This document shows positions 53,831 to 63,819 of a stretch of 64,000 nt of DNA, piece after piece. The stretch lies in contig JARUPZ010000007.1 of NCBI GenBank assembly GCA_031213475.1, forward strand, positions 4,211,586-4,275,585, in the 5' to 3' direction. The position numbers and the translations under genes were made by a program. The first letter of the stretch is position 1. Every line of letters begins with the position of its first letter. The notes beneath the pieces are model-generated. The model had not been told where the DNA came from and did not search any database. It worked only from the letters and a program-made list of their open reading frames with translations. Source of the DNA: Nereocystis luetkeana. Lineage: Eukaryota > Sar > Phaeophyceae > Laminariales > Laminariaceae.

Positions 53831-55036
53831 CGGGAAAGCACGTCTGCCGATATCTGTATATCGCAGAATGTCTCCCCTCGCCTCTAAAGAAAAGCCCACA
53901 CGGCTCAACAGTTTAAACGTGACAGGCACATCAAGACGCTGAAAAATGTTTGAAATACTCCCTGTAAATGTTGCAGCAGATGATCTTGAAGTACGAGCAT
54001 ACCTGGTATATATGAGTACGTACGTACGTGTTTGTTGTCGAGTCACACTATGATAATCGTACTTGTTCTTGGCCTCTTCTGATCTTGATACATGAAAAAC
54101 GCAGTACGCACACACCTGTAAGACTGCAGGGGTGGTCCAATAGCGCAGGAGGTGATGTTCGTGATTTCTGTAGGTAGGCTAGCGAGTGGTGCATTTTGAT
54201 CCTACAGCTCTTTGTTTCTTAAATCGAGGGGACGAAATATAAGAGGGTAACAAATTGATCGACAGAGACGAACATACTACATGTCTGTACTACACAGAGG
54301 ATTGGACAGTGAAAGCGAACTACTTTTCGTCTTCAAGTTGATGTGAATTAGACTTTTTCGTGCTGCTAGAACTCTAAGTAGTGATGATATACCAGACTCT
54401 TTTACAGCCTACTATTACTACGAGTAATATTATTATACTACAAGAGTGGGAATGTCATTCCCATTGGTGACACAGCAGCAGCAGCAGCAGTGGTCTGCGG
54501 CGGGGTTTCTTGACATGTACATTGCGCTTGTAAGCACGACGACGGTTACAAAGTAATCAGCACTATACTCGTGGTCGTACTATTATAAATAATACCTGGT
54601 ACCAGGTAGTAGACACATGTAGGGCCCGTCTAAACGAGAAACCTTTTTCATGATAATCGAACAGGAAAAAATATATATTTGATTCGAATGTAATTTCGTG
54701 AAAAATATGCCTTTGGGTCCTATCGAGGACTAGCGGGTTTTTTTTAGATCGAATAACACACAAGGTCAACGAACACCAGAGGGCAAACAACGAGGCGAGC
54801 GACGGCCCACGCCCTCCCCGGGACAACCCGGCACACAGACCGTGATTCCAATGGGCCCAACCCAACTACTATTATTACTAATAAAGATCAACTGGCGGTA
54901 CTACTATTAATTCACTACTACTTAATCGGTAGTACCGCAAGCAATACAGCGGGTTTTCTTGATACTTGATACAGTAAGGCCATCCATCAACAGCCACCAA
55001 TAGGTTGTGGTTTGCCTGATCCATACGGCGATAGCA

Positions 55037-55141
55037 TCACCGGGACCATATTGCATAGGACCTACGATACACACAGAACCTACATATTTCGCCATTTTTA
55101 CCAAAAATGTTAGGTCGTATTTACTTTGGTCCCCCGTAATA
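55037..55141. mobile_element. MITE family B, copy 8
   Basis: CACCGGGACCATATTGCATA / TTTACTTTGGTCCCCCGTAA; core CCTACGATACACACAGAACC. It is more diverged than the intron copies. Confidence 0.75.
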
Positions 55142-55282
55142 TTAATAGTGTATTCGGGAACAACTGTTATTTATCATACAACTTGCGCACTTTTCCGACC
55201 AAGCACATATAACAAGCAGTATACTCGTAATAATTATGCCGCAAAAAATAGCGTCTCTCCATGGCCAGACTACAGTCAGCTG

Positions 55283-55985
55283 GTGCGATGATAGACGCTT
55301 GATCTCAACATAGACTCAGCCTACGGCCAACCCGCTTGGTGGCGGGCAAGACCAACTAGTATAGATGACGGGATCGAAGAAATCAGGTGGGCCCATGTTC
55401 TAGGGGGTAAGAGCTTGCCGGCGGCGTCCTACGGTATCCTCTCAAACCTGTTGAGATCATGGACAGCGGGACACTTTGTATCCCTGAACGGTTCTGCTTA
55501 CTAAGTCGGTACTCGTTGGTACTCACGTTGTTGTTCGCTTAGAGATAGAAGAGCATCTTTATTCCTTTCATGCACGACGGAGATTGAGACCACGTTCGGG
55601 TCTCTCTGGAAAACCCCTGGTGTTCCACCTAAGAAACGCCCTCCGAGTACTACAAAAACGATCCCAGTTCCTAAACCCAGGTAATTACCGGGCTTTCAAC
55701 CTCATACAAAGCACTATCATATCACTAGCCCACTCTGATGAGCCGTATATGCAGCATTATGAGAAATTCATGGAAACCCGATTCCACGAACTAGAACATG
55801 AGTCGAAGATGCCGCTCCTCAAAACCCACTCGCACACCTCTTAACGGCAAGGCAACGAGGCCGGCGGCTTTCAACCTCACACAAAGCAGTATCCTCCCAA
55901 ACCCGAAAAAAAAAAACACTTTTTGCCATTCGAGACGAATGCATTTTTTTTCATAGTGCGGGTGCTGTGCCGCAAAAAATAATCC
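55283..55985 (+). repeat. Repeat G copy 1, interrupted by element A
   Basis: 55283-55450 matches 56064-56232 (ATAGACGCT.GATCTC.ACATAGACTCAGCC, CCCGCTTGGTGGC, AGAGCTTGCCGGCGGCGTCC, TACGGTATCCT). The match resumes at 55889 with the poly-A and ATTCGAGACG block. The 440 bp between are element A. Confidence 0.75.
55451..55864 (-). repeat. Dispersed element A, copy 4 (inverted, inserted in repeat G)
   Basis: It is inverted relative to copies 1-3. The plus-strand frame 55584-55844 (GKPLVFHLRNALRVLQKRSQ) parallels the minus-strand frame of copy 2. GTATCCTCTCAAACCTG (55434-55450) and GTATCCTCCCAAACCCG (55889-55905) bound the insertion, resembling a 17-bp target-site duplication. Confidence 0.75.
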
Positions 55986-56063
55986 ACTGCTGATGTACTG
56001 CTGTAAAATACCTCTTATAGTATGCGAATGGAAACCCGAAGTACAAAAAAAAAAATTCAGCTC

Positions 56064-56320
56064 GTGCGACGATAGACGCTCGATCTCGACATAGACTCAG
56101 CCCACGGCGAACCCGCTTGGTGGCAGGCAAGATCAACTAGTAATGATGACGGGCTCGAAGAAACCAGGTGTGGATCCATGTTCTAGGGGGCAAGAGCTTG
56201 CCGGCGGCGTCCTACGGTATCCTCCCAAACCTGAAAAAAACAAAACATGTTGTGTCATTCGAGACGGATACAGCAGTACTCGTAGATATTTTTTTTCATT
56301 TATTTCGTGCACACCAGCAG
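56064..56320 (+). repeat. Repeat G copy 2 (uninterrupted)
   Basis: An intact version of the block split at 55283-55985, including GTATCCTCCCAAACCTGAAA and the ATTCGAGACGGATACAGCAG segment. Confidence 0.75.
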
Positions 56321-56443
56321 CCAACGCGCTGCACTGAGCATAGGACCCAAGCGTCCGAGCTAAGTCTGACTGCATTTTTTTGGTCTGGCGGCGGAGACAC
56401 GTGCCGAGTCAACTCGTCGTGGTATTTTGTGCTTCACAATGTG

Positions 56444-56482
56444 ACTGCTGCTGCTGCTGCTGCTGCTGGTGTTGCTGCTGTG
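56444..56482 (+). repeat. (CTG)n microsatellite
   Basis: GACTGCTGCTGCTGCTGCTG and interrupted continuation. Confidence 0.9.
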
Positions 56483-56574
56483 CCGCTGCTGGTGTAGTCT
56501 ATACGAGTACGTATCCACCGAGAGGTGCGCACCGAGTGCGCTTCTCTTGGTCTCCAGGCCCTAACCCGCACGGT

Positions 56575-56770
56575 GGTATGGGATATGGGATACCTTGGTG
56601 GTATGGTATATGGGGAAAACACCATGCGGTATGGTACGTGTTGACGGTATGGCACGCAAAAAACTCAGTATATGGCATGGTACGTTTGCGGTATGGTATG
56701 GTATGTGTTGACAGTATGGTACGCGAAGAGCACAGTATATGATATGGTACGTTTGTGGTATGGTACCATG
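56575..56770 (+). repeat. GGTATGGTATGG minisatellite
   Basis: Irregular GGTAT/GGTAC units include a degenerate tandem duplication of about 75 bp (GCGGTATGGTACGTGTTGAC versus GCGGTATGGTATGGTATGTG, each followed by a CAGTATATG.CATGGTACGTTT block). Confidence 0.8.
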
Positions 56771-56950
56771 GTACGGTGTCGTGGATGTATTATTGTCGGA
56801 AGGCAAGCATAATAATAATAGTAATAATAATTATACGGCCAAATTTTCCTGGTGGTATGGTATGTTTCAGTATATAAGATCCGTAAGGGTCAAATACGTC
56901 GTACGAATATCATCTGTAACGAGCTTATATATCGGCCATTGGAAAGTGTT

Positions 56951-57034
56951 CGAAAATATAAGCCTTGCGGACAGACAGACAGACAGACAGATTAACATTT
57001 ACCAAAGCAGAGACTCAGTTCTATAAACTGAGAA
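56951..57034 (+). repeat. GACA-repeat/hairpin element, copy 2
   Basis: The same arrangement as 16988-17075: (ACAG)n, AT-rich spacer, GAGACTCAGTTCTATAAACT hairpin, GAGAAT. Confidence 0.65.
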
Positions 57035-57637
57035 TAGAGGTGAACGCGAAAGCTACCAGACAGATGGAAGTCAGGTCGAGGTATTAATCCACTGGAGATC
57101 GGACGCGGGTGGGTTGAGCTACCGCTATGTCTTCGAGTAGACGGCTTTAGCTCCGGAAGGTAAGAACGAGTGCAAATATCGTGTTCAAGTCGATCATGTT
57201 GGAGGTACGGCGTAGCACTTGTATGGAAAACGGATCAAACAGATTCACACATGGACCACACATTTTACTCTTGGCGCTAGCATTCACGGATTTGCTGGAT
57301 AACGGGGGACTTGCGAAGTTGCACGTAATCTCAGATGGTCGATGAAGAGCGGCCCTTGATTATGGGTATGCACCCATGCATCTGGTATACCGCACTCATA
57401 GACTACGTAGAAGCTCTGCTTTTTATTTCTATTTTCGCTCTGTGTCTTCTGGACCTTTCTTCCTTTCTGTGGCAGTTGCTGGAATTTGTCGCTCGAGCAC
57501 GGCACCCGTTTTGCCAGCTTCGACGCCACACGGTCTCCTCCTCGTTTGCATCCTTAACGTCTTCATCTCACACCCACTTTCCGGCCTCTCTTCGGTTCCA
57601 TTCCACCCTATCTCTCTCTGCCCTGGCCCGTATACAG

Positions 57638-58695
57638 GAGCTCGTTTCCTTGTGTGACTTTACCTGGAATCCCCTGCGAGGGGAACAGGGGCGGGGAGGA
57701 TGACATATCCCTTTCTTTCGCGCGTATCTTGTGGCGGATTCCGCAGGCTTGGATGGGGTGGTGGCGATTGTGTTCGACTTCCAGGCAGCACAACCAGCCC
57801 TCTTCTACCTCGTCCCCGGCTGCCCCGTGGCAGCTTGTGTGTAACGTTTGACGCAAAAGTAAGTATTGCGTTTCGACGCAGCATACTTTTTTTGTTTAGG
57901 GTTTGCCAAATAAAGCATGCGGGAAGCTGCCCTCTCTCCCACCCCACCCCACTCCACCCTACCCCTGTAGCGCACGCGGGAAAGCACACTAAAAGTTCCT
58001 GTAGACTCCTGACTACTGTAAGCTGCATCTAGCTTTCGGGCGAAAACTACTTGCGGTTAGTCTGTGATCGTTGAAGATCGCGTGCCGGGGTGTTTGGTGC
58101 AGGGAGGGAGTGTATGTGAAGTGCCGTTCGCTAGCCTTCACCTGATAGAGATACAGAGACGACTACCTGCTGAACACAACGCACAATATGTATATTTTCT
58201 GAGCCTTTCTGCCGTGCTGTTGTGCGGGGAGGGGGCGGGGTTAAGATACCAGGCACGGCACCTACGGCGGTCAACTCCCAACCTCGTCGGCGCCGTTTGA
58301 AACCAAGCGATGGGGCCGATTTGGCGCACATACGTGTGATCTGCCTCAAAGAACCACGCGATGCCCCCTTTGCCGTGCCGCATGGCTCCTCCTCGATCTC
58401 ACCGTTTGTTGCCGTCGCCGTGGTTGACATTGGCGTTTGTTTCCGTTGTTGGTGGTGGTATTGTCTTTGTTTTTGACGTTCTCATTAACGTCGAAGTTGT
58501 CGCTGTTACTCGTCGTTGTCTTGGTTCGCTTATTTTCGGTCTGTTTTTTTTCGCAGAGGTGAAGGCGCCCACGACGGAGACACGGAGGATAACTCCTCCG
58601 AGTCGAACGAGAACCAAGACCAAGCGGCGGAGGCGGCGGTGGCAGCCAATAAGAACAACCAAGCCAGAAAGTCGCGATTTGGGCATCGATTTTGA
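57638..58695 (+). pseudogene. Signal peptide peptidase homologue, C-terminal exons (probable pseudogene)
   Basis: Two blocks join: 57638-57840 (acceptor CCCGTATACAG, donor GT|GTAACG, phase 2) and 58557-58695 (acceptor GTTTTTTTTCGCAG, stop TGA). The first block reads HIPFFRAYLVADSAG, then LDGVVAIVFDFQAAQPALFY and LVPGC. This aligns without gaps to the last membrane helices of signal peptide peptidases, including the QPAL motif that packs at the aspartyl active site. The second block gives an acidic tail (GEGAHDGDTEDNSSESNENQ) ending KSRFGHRF, as expected for a cytosolic C-terminus. SPPs are ER intramembrane proteases that cut remnant signal peptides. An in-frame TGA at 57701-57703, just before HIPFF, interrupts the frame, and I found no upstream exons with the YD or GLGD catalytic motifs. 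Either this is a relic, or the TGA is spliced out and the catalytic exons lie further upstream unrecognised. Confidence 0.6.
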
Positions 58696-60242
58696 CCGTC
58701 TTGAATGATCAGCTTTAGTGGACAGCCAATTATTTTTTTCGGATTGGGGCTGTGCTTCTCTTGTCGGCTACTGAGGAGGGTTTCACTGCTGCCGTTGTTA
58801 GCCCGTGCGCTCGCATTTCGTTTCGTTTGTTTTCGATTCAACGGCAAGGCCACAGCCGCAGCAGTAGGCGTTGTGGCGCAGGCTCCAAATGTCAGAGCGT
58901 GAGCGCATGGCTGGTCACGGGGGGGGGGGGGGGTCTAGCGTGGGACGAACGAAGTGGGACCAAACGGTACGGTAGTGTCTAGAGCTGAGACGCAAGCGCA
59001 AGCGACGATGTCGCATCGAAGCGCTGCCCAGTCGTGGCTATTTGGGTTTGATTCGTTTTATTGCCTGTTTTTTTCGTGACATTTGCCTTGTTGTCATGAA
59101 GACATCGGTTCGTCGACCGGTACATACCACCGCAGTGCAACTCTCCCCGGCAAGGAGCTTTGGTGTGACCCCGGGGAGCGCTGGTTCGCAACATGAACAT
59201 AGCAGAGACAAACAACTGCACAAGTAGAAGACAAAGAATGAATGTATTGTCGTGTGTTTCACCTCACCACTTCACCACGCTAGAACCTTACGCCCCCCCT
59301 ATGACTCATGCGCTTGACAGGAACTCCCACGTCTTCTAGAAAACACATTTTTTTTGTCCTCGGTACAAATCACAGTTAGCCATCAACCGGGGCCGGAACT
59401 CTAAACGTCACATGCCCCCCGATGTGTTACGGGGGAACCTATAATAGTAATGAGAACCAAACATGGTGTGTACACATATGCGGACACCTGTTTTTTCCTT
59501 GTATTTTGGGTCCGTCGTGAGTTCTGAGTAGTATGGCCCCCCGCAATTAATGGTCGGTTTAGCGACGTCACTTTCGGCGGGAATTCCAGAGGTCACGCTG
59601 GCGTCTGTGCATCCAACATCCCTCCTTCTATAGGGCCGTGTCAGCGACCTGGGGTAGGAGTCCCAAAGTTCGTGCCGGCGCTCGCACATTCAATACCACT
59701 GAGCACGTGAGTCTCGTCGTGCGATTGAGTGGTGGGACCGGAGCAGCAGCAGAGTCGCGCTGATGTTCGTACACCACAACCCCGCGCTTTGGATGATACG
59801 GCGGTGATAAAAGGACACTGAGGCGAGCTACGAGCAAGAAGAGCACGAACTCAAAACCCTCAGGAACCGGAATCTGTGCTCGGAGCCACAAGTAGACTTC
59901 CCAACGCCAATGTTGGTGTTTGTGGATAGTTTCAAGGCTTTCTCGTGCCGCCACTGCCCCCACGCGCCGTCCTCCCACACCAGGAACGCCCATCCCGCAA
60001 GCGAGGCTATACCGTCTAGCCCAACCGCCCCCGCGACGACAGCGTATAAAGGGGATTTGGCGAACGCGGTACCCCTCCCCACCGAGACCTTTCCAACCGC
60101 TACGTTCTATCCCGCGACGAGAAAGAAAACTTCCGGGCAACGCTTGGCACCCCGAGCACACACGCACCACGCGCGAGCAGTCAGACGCGCACCCTTCCCC
60201 TTAACCGCAGCTAACTTCGCGCGAAAGGGTTCGTCCCGGTCC
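58696..60242. other. Convergent intergenic region
   Basis: It lies between the 3' ends of the SPP-like block (plus) and the M3 peptidase (minus). It contains a G tract at about 58919-58933 and MITE-B copy 9. No gene signal was found; open minus-strand frames at 59628-60170 look like 3' UTR/intergenic sequence. Confidence 0.5.
59426..59547. mobile_element. MITE family B, copy 9 (diverged)
   Basis: GTTACGGGGGAACCTATAAT / GAGTAGTATGGCCCCCCGCA, with an internal TGTGTACACA and TTTTTTCCTTG. Only the outer arms are well kept. Confidence 0.6.
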
Positions 60243-63200
60243 TTACTTGGAAGCGCCCGCGAGTTCACGCGGGGCCGCCACCTCCGCAAGCCCGGAGTGC
60301 TTCAGCAGCGCTTCTGGGGTGGGATCCCTTCCCCTGAAATCGCGGAAGACCTTGGAAGGGTGGCGGCCGCCGCCCATGGACAGGACGGTGTCCTTGAAGC
60401 GCCTCCCCACCCTCGACACCGCCTCCTCGTCGTCAAGACCCGCCTCTTCGAACGCCGCGAAAGCGTCCGCCGACATCACCTCCGCGTACTTGTAGGAGTA
60501 GTACCTTTTTGGGGGCAGGCACGCACGAAAGCACATCGGAGAAAACTGAACACCGGCCCACGACTATAAATACAGGTATAGACAACACTACAGTAGTGCT
60601 TGTAGTGGTTCGTTGACTACTTTTGATGTACTGCATGTTTTGTTGGGGGGGGGGGGGGGGGGTAGGGGCCGTGGCGGGGTGTTTTTCCAGCAGAGACATC
60701 TGGCAGGCCTGCCGCTATGCCTCTACATACTCCCAGGCCTCTGCATGCCTCCAAGATTTTCAATAAAACCACACATACATTAGGCGAAAAAGCGTAAACA
60801 CCCACACGCAGCCTGGCAGCTGACCAGCAAACAACCGAAAAGTGCTGCCTGCGGCTCGCATCCCTGTGGTCAAGAAGGAAATTCGAAGCTGTACATATAT
60901 TGCTCTAGTTTGTTTCTACGAAGATACCCAGTTCCTAGCGCACAATGTGCGACCAGATAGAAAACTCCATGGTTGAGTGCGGACGGGCGTATAATTCCGA
61001 AACGTCGTCGGGAAGCACAACGACAACTGTAAAAAAAAAGGAGCGAGAGAAACGACGCCGAATGAGTGTGGGTGATCACGTGCGCTGCTTGGGGTGGGAG
61101 CTCACCACTTTGAGGTTGTCGCTGGCGCGTCATGTTGAGTCAGCAACACACCCTTACTGCAAAGCCAGCAGAAACACGGCAACAGAGGCGTTCTACGATA
61201 GAGATTCACCCAAATTTTTCTGAGGCTCCTCATTTAAGGAGCTCCATACCTCACGCGAAAACTGACTTTATAGCAAAAATCAAACTGCATCGCGGCGAAT
61301 AATCCCAAGGCCCGAGTCTAGAAAAGTTTTTTTTCGAAATCAAGATTGACATTCCGACGATGTGGGATCAAGGAACCCCGTCTTTCAGAAACAAAATAGC
61401 GGAAATGTGCTACCTCTACGAGGTATAGTAGAACGGGTCAACTACAGACACAAGAATAGCGTCGCCACTGCTAAAAAGAAAACAACACACCACCGCGAAC
61501 ACTATCATCAACCACCAATACCAACAACAGCATAACCGACAACCATAAAACAGCACAAACCGACGACAACAACATCGTGCCCGCATAACTCACCCCGCGG
61601 CGTATCCCCCAGCAAAAATGTGCCCGAACGAACACAAGAAGCGGTCCTCGGGCAGAGGAGGCAGTACGGTGAACTGGCTAGCCACCCTGCGCTGGACGTC
61701 GAGCAACGTCTCGTCCCCAGCTTTAGGGTCGAAGCGGTGGTGCAGCTCCATGTCCAACTTTAGGGTAAGACCCGAATTACATGTCAGGACCCGGCCCGGC
61801 CGAAGGGAGGGGGGAGGGGGCGGTTGGGTGGGTGGGTAGGCGGGTGGGGAGGGGGGGGGTATGGTTGAGTGCGTTTACGTTGCCGGGGATCTCGCTTCGT
61901 AAAAAGAGTTCAGAACTGTACAAAATGATGTTCAGAAAATCAGACGCAAAACAGGAGCAGCAGCAGCAGCAGTAGCAGCTGTGGCCGTAATGGTTGCGGC
62001 TACTGGCCGAAAACACACCAAAAAAACATTAGTAGTGCGGTGCGCGACCAACCTTATACGACGTAAGTGGTTGCATGGCGGGTCATTGCAGGTACAAAAA
62101 TGAAAACCGCGAAGCGACTCGAGGAAAATAAGAACAAGAAAGTCACACCATATACGAGAAAAGAAAAAACGTCTGCGAATCATGTTCATAGCATACCTGT
62201 CCGAAGTAGAGCTGCCTGAGCATACCCGACCCCGCCATGTACGTCCGCTGCGCGCACAGCTTCTCAAACAGGTCGTTCGGCAGAGTCTTGCCGGTCTCGA
62301 AATGCTTGGCAAACTGCACCGCGAGTCATTATAAGAGAGAGGACGGGGCATCACGGAGGCCGGTCAACGTTTGACAGTCTTGGCTGCGTCAATATTTTCG
62401 CAGCACACCTCCAACCTTGGTTGTGTCGGGCGTGTGTGTTGGTAAGAGTCGCGCAAGATGTATGGCGGTGTGTGACATAACCGTCATCGTCATCGTCAAA
62501 AAACAATGTTTCATACTCATGTAGATCTCGCATGAAATAACACCGCACTAACTACGACGATAAAGAACGACCCCTTACGAGCAAAACGTGCTTTTCCCGC
62601 AATGGCGCATTGCATCGTCTCCCCTCCTCTCCCAGAATCTCTTCCATCAAGCATAACCGCCCACCACCGTCGCCCGTCACCACCACGACCACCGCGATCA
62701 CCACTGAATACGTAGGGGGGGTAAGCACACAAGGACACAACAAGTCCGGAACAACGGACCACAGAGAGAAAATCCAAGCCCTATGGGATAGATCTAGCGA
62801 CAACGCAATCGAAAAAAATACTCGGGGTGCTATATTCGCTATCGCCCCCCCCCAGCAATGTCTGCCTGGTCGGTGAAAACCCGACATGCTCCGTCCCGGC
62901 ATCGTAGGGATGCGGGGGTCTATGGTCACACGACTACGGCAATGCATGAGATCGAGTACATATCTCACCCCCCCCCCCCTCTATGCCCCCCCATCAAAAG
63001 ACTTCAGGCAAGCAAAAAGTGGGTCCCTCCCCCCCCCCATTCAGAAGAAAATTTGTGAACCTGGTGGCGTACAACCCCGCCCAAAGAACCAAGTCTCTTG
63101 CAACCCTTTTAGGGCAAACCGCAGTCTCGTTGTGGGGACAAACCAGTCAAAATTCCAAGTAATTTATCCCAAAAACGGGACGGCATGTCCTAAAAAAGGG

Positions 63201-63819
63201 GTTAAGTCGTACAACACCATCCGTGCATACGGATCAAAACCATGGGACGGACGCACACCTGGTCGACGGTCGGGCGGTGGTAGCACCAGTTCTCCATGAA
63301 CTGGGAAGGCAGTTCCACCGCGTCCCACTCCACCCCGTTGATGCCGGCGCAGTCCCCGTCGACCATCGTGGTGAGCATGTGCTGTAGACCGTGCCCGAAC
63401 TCGTGGAAAAGGGTTTCCACCTGAAATTATAAAACGGGCCGAGGTGGGCGTGGGAATGGGGGTGAGAATGGGGAGGGTACGTGGGGAGGAACGGGGTAGG
63501 GATGGGGAGGGCGTGGGAGGGAGGGGGGGAGAGAGGAAGGGGGGGGGGGAGAGAGGGAGGAGGGGGGAGAGAGAGGGAGGGAGGGGGGGGGGGGGCGAGA
63601 GAGGGAGGGAGGGAGGGAGGGAAGGCATCGCCGCTCTCACCTCACGGAAGGTCATGAGGCTCGGCGTGTCTCCCACGGGAGGGGATCCGTTGCACGTCAG
63701 GTACGCCACCGGGGTCCTCGCGAGCGCCTGGCTCCTCCCCAGACACACGTCCATCCAGGCGCCCCCACGCTTGTTCTCGGGACGCGAATACGGGTCGAGG
63801 AAGAAGCTCGCCACGTGTT
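60243..63819 (-). CDS. M3-family oligopeptidase (organellar oligopeptidase/oligopeptidase A type), 3' part
   Basis: Five exons on the minus strand: 63819-63641, 63420-63259, 62313-62197, 61757-61594, 60504-60243. All use GT..AG with matching phases and end at TAA, giving the last 293 residues. The order is that of the M3 catalytic domain: [52 protein letters not shown] (zinc site HEFGH), [17 protein letters not shown] (third zinc ligand in VEL), [50 protein letters not shown] (substrate-binding His and Tyr residues), [17 protein letters not shown]. These zinc metallopeptidases degrade short peptides, in plants including targeting peptides inside chloroplasts and mitochondria. All catalytic residues in view are intact. 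The first exon seen begins with 2 nt of a split codon; the upstream exons and N-terminus are outside the window or in an unresolved 180 bp, so targeting cannot be judged. One intron (62314-63258) carries two dispersed repeats. Confidence 0.92.
61957..61976 (+). repeat. Short (CAG)n run in M3 intron
   Basis: About six CAG units. Confidence 0.85.
62853..62959 (+). repeat. Dispersed element D, copy 3 (right part)
   Basis: CAGCAATGTCTGCCTGGTCG through GGGTCTATGGTCACACGACT to GAGTAC matches 50360-50458. The frame [15 protein letters not shown] is kept. It lies in the intron between M3 exons 63259 and 62313. Confidence 0.75.
63102..63205. mobile_element. MITE family C, copy 8
   Basis: AACCCTTTTAGGGCAAACCG to CCTAAAAAAGGGGTTAA; inner arms CAGTCTCGTTGTGGGGACAA / ATCCCAAAAACGGGAC. 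It is diverged and lies in the same M3 intron as element D copy 3. Confidence 0.75.
63470..63630 (+). repeat. GA-rich (GGGA)n purine tract in M3 intron
   Basis: About 160 bp of nearly pure purine on the plus strand, i.e. a CT-rich tract on the sense strand of the peptidase gene, starting about 11 bp after the donor of exon 63641 (intron 63421-63640). Confidence 0.9.

Larger units (their letters stand above)
47605..57630. other. Gene-poor 10 kb upstream of the kinase
   Basis: No exon with recognisable homology was found. The region contains a 149-bp palindromic element, a hexanucleotide tract, dispersed elements A, D and G, MITE-B copy 8 and three SINE pieces. The kinase promoter presumably lies in its first kilobase. 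Just upstream of the kinase start, an out-of-frame ATG follows a CCCCGCAG acceptor-like site at about 47717, which could be a 5'-leader exon with a short upstream ORF. Confidence 0.5.

Noticed and set aside
57335..57703. Membrane protein on the plus strand upstream of the SPP block
   Set aside because: The hydrophobic stretch has no SPP motifs. The likely acceptor at 57637 lies within it, so most of it is probably intron or intergenic.
59628..60170. Minus-strand 180-codon frame
   Set aside because: It lies directly downstream of the M3 stop codon and has no family features; more likely 3' flank.
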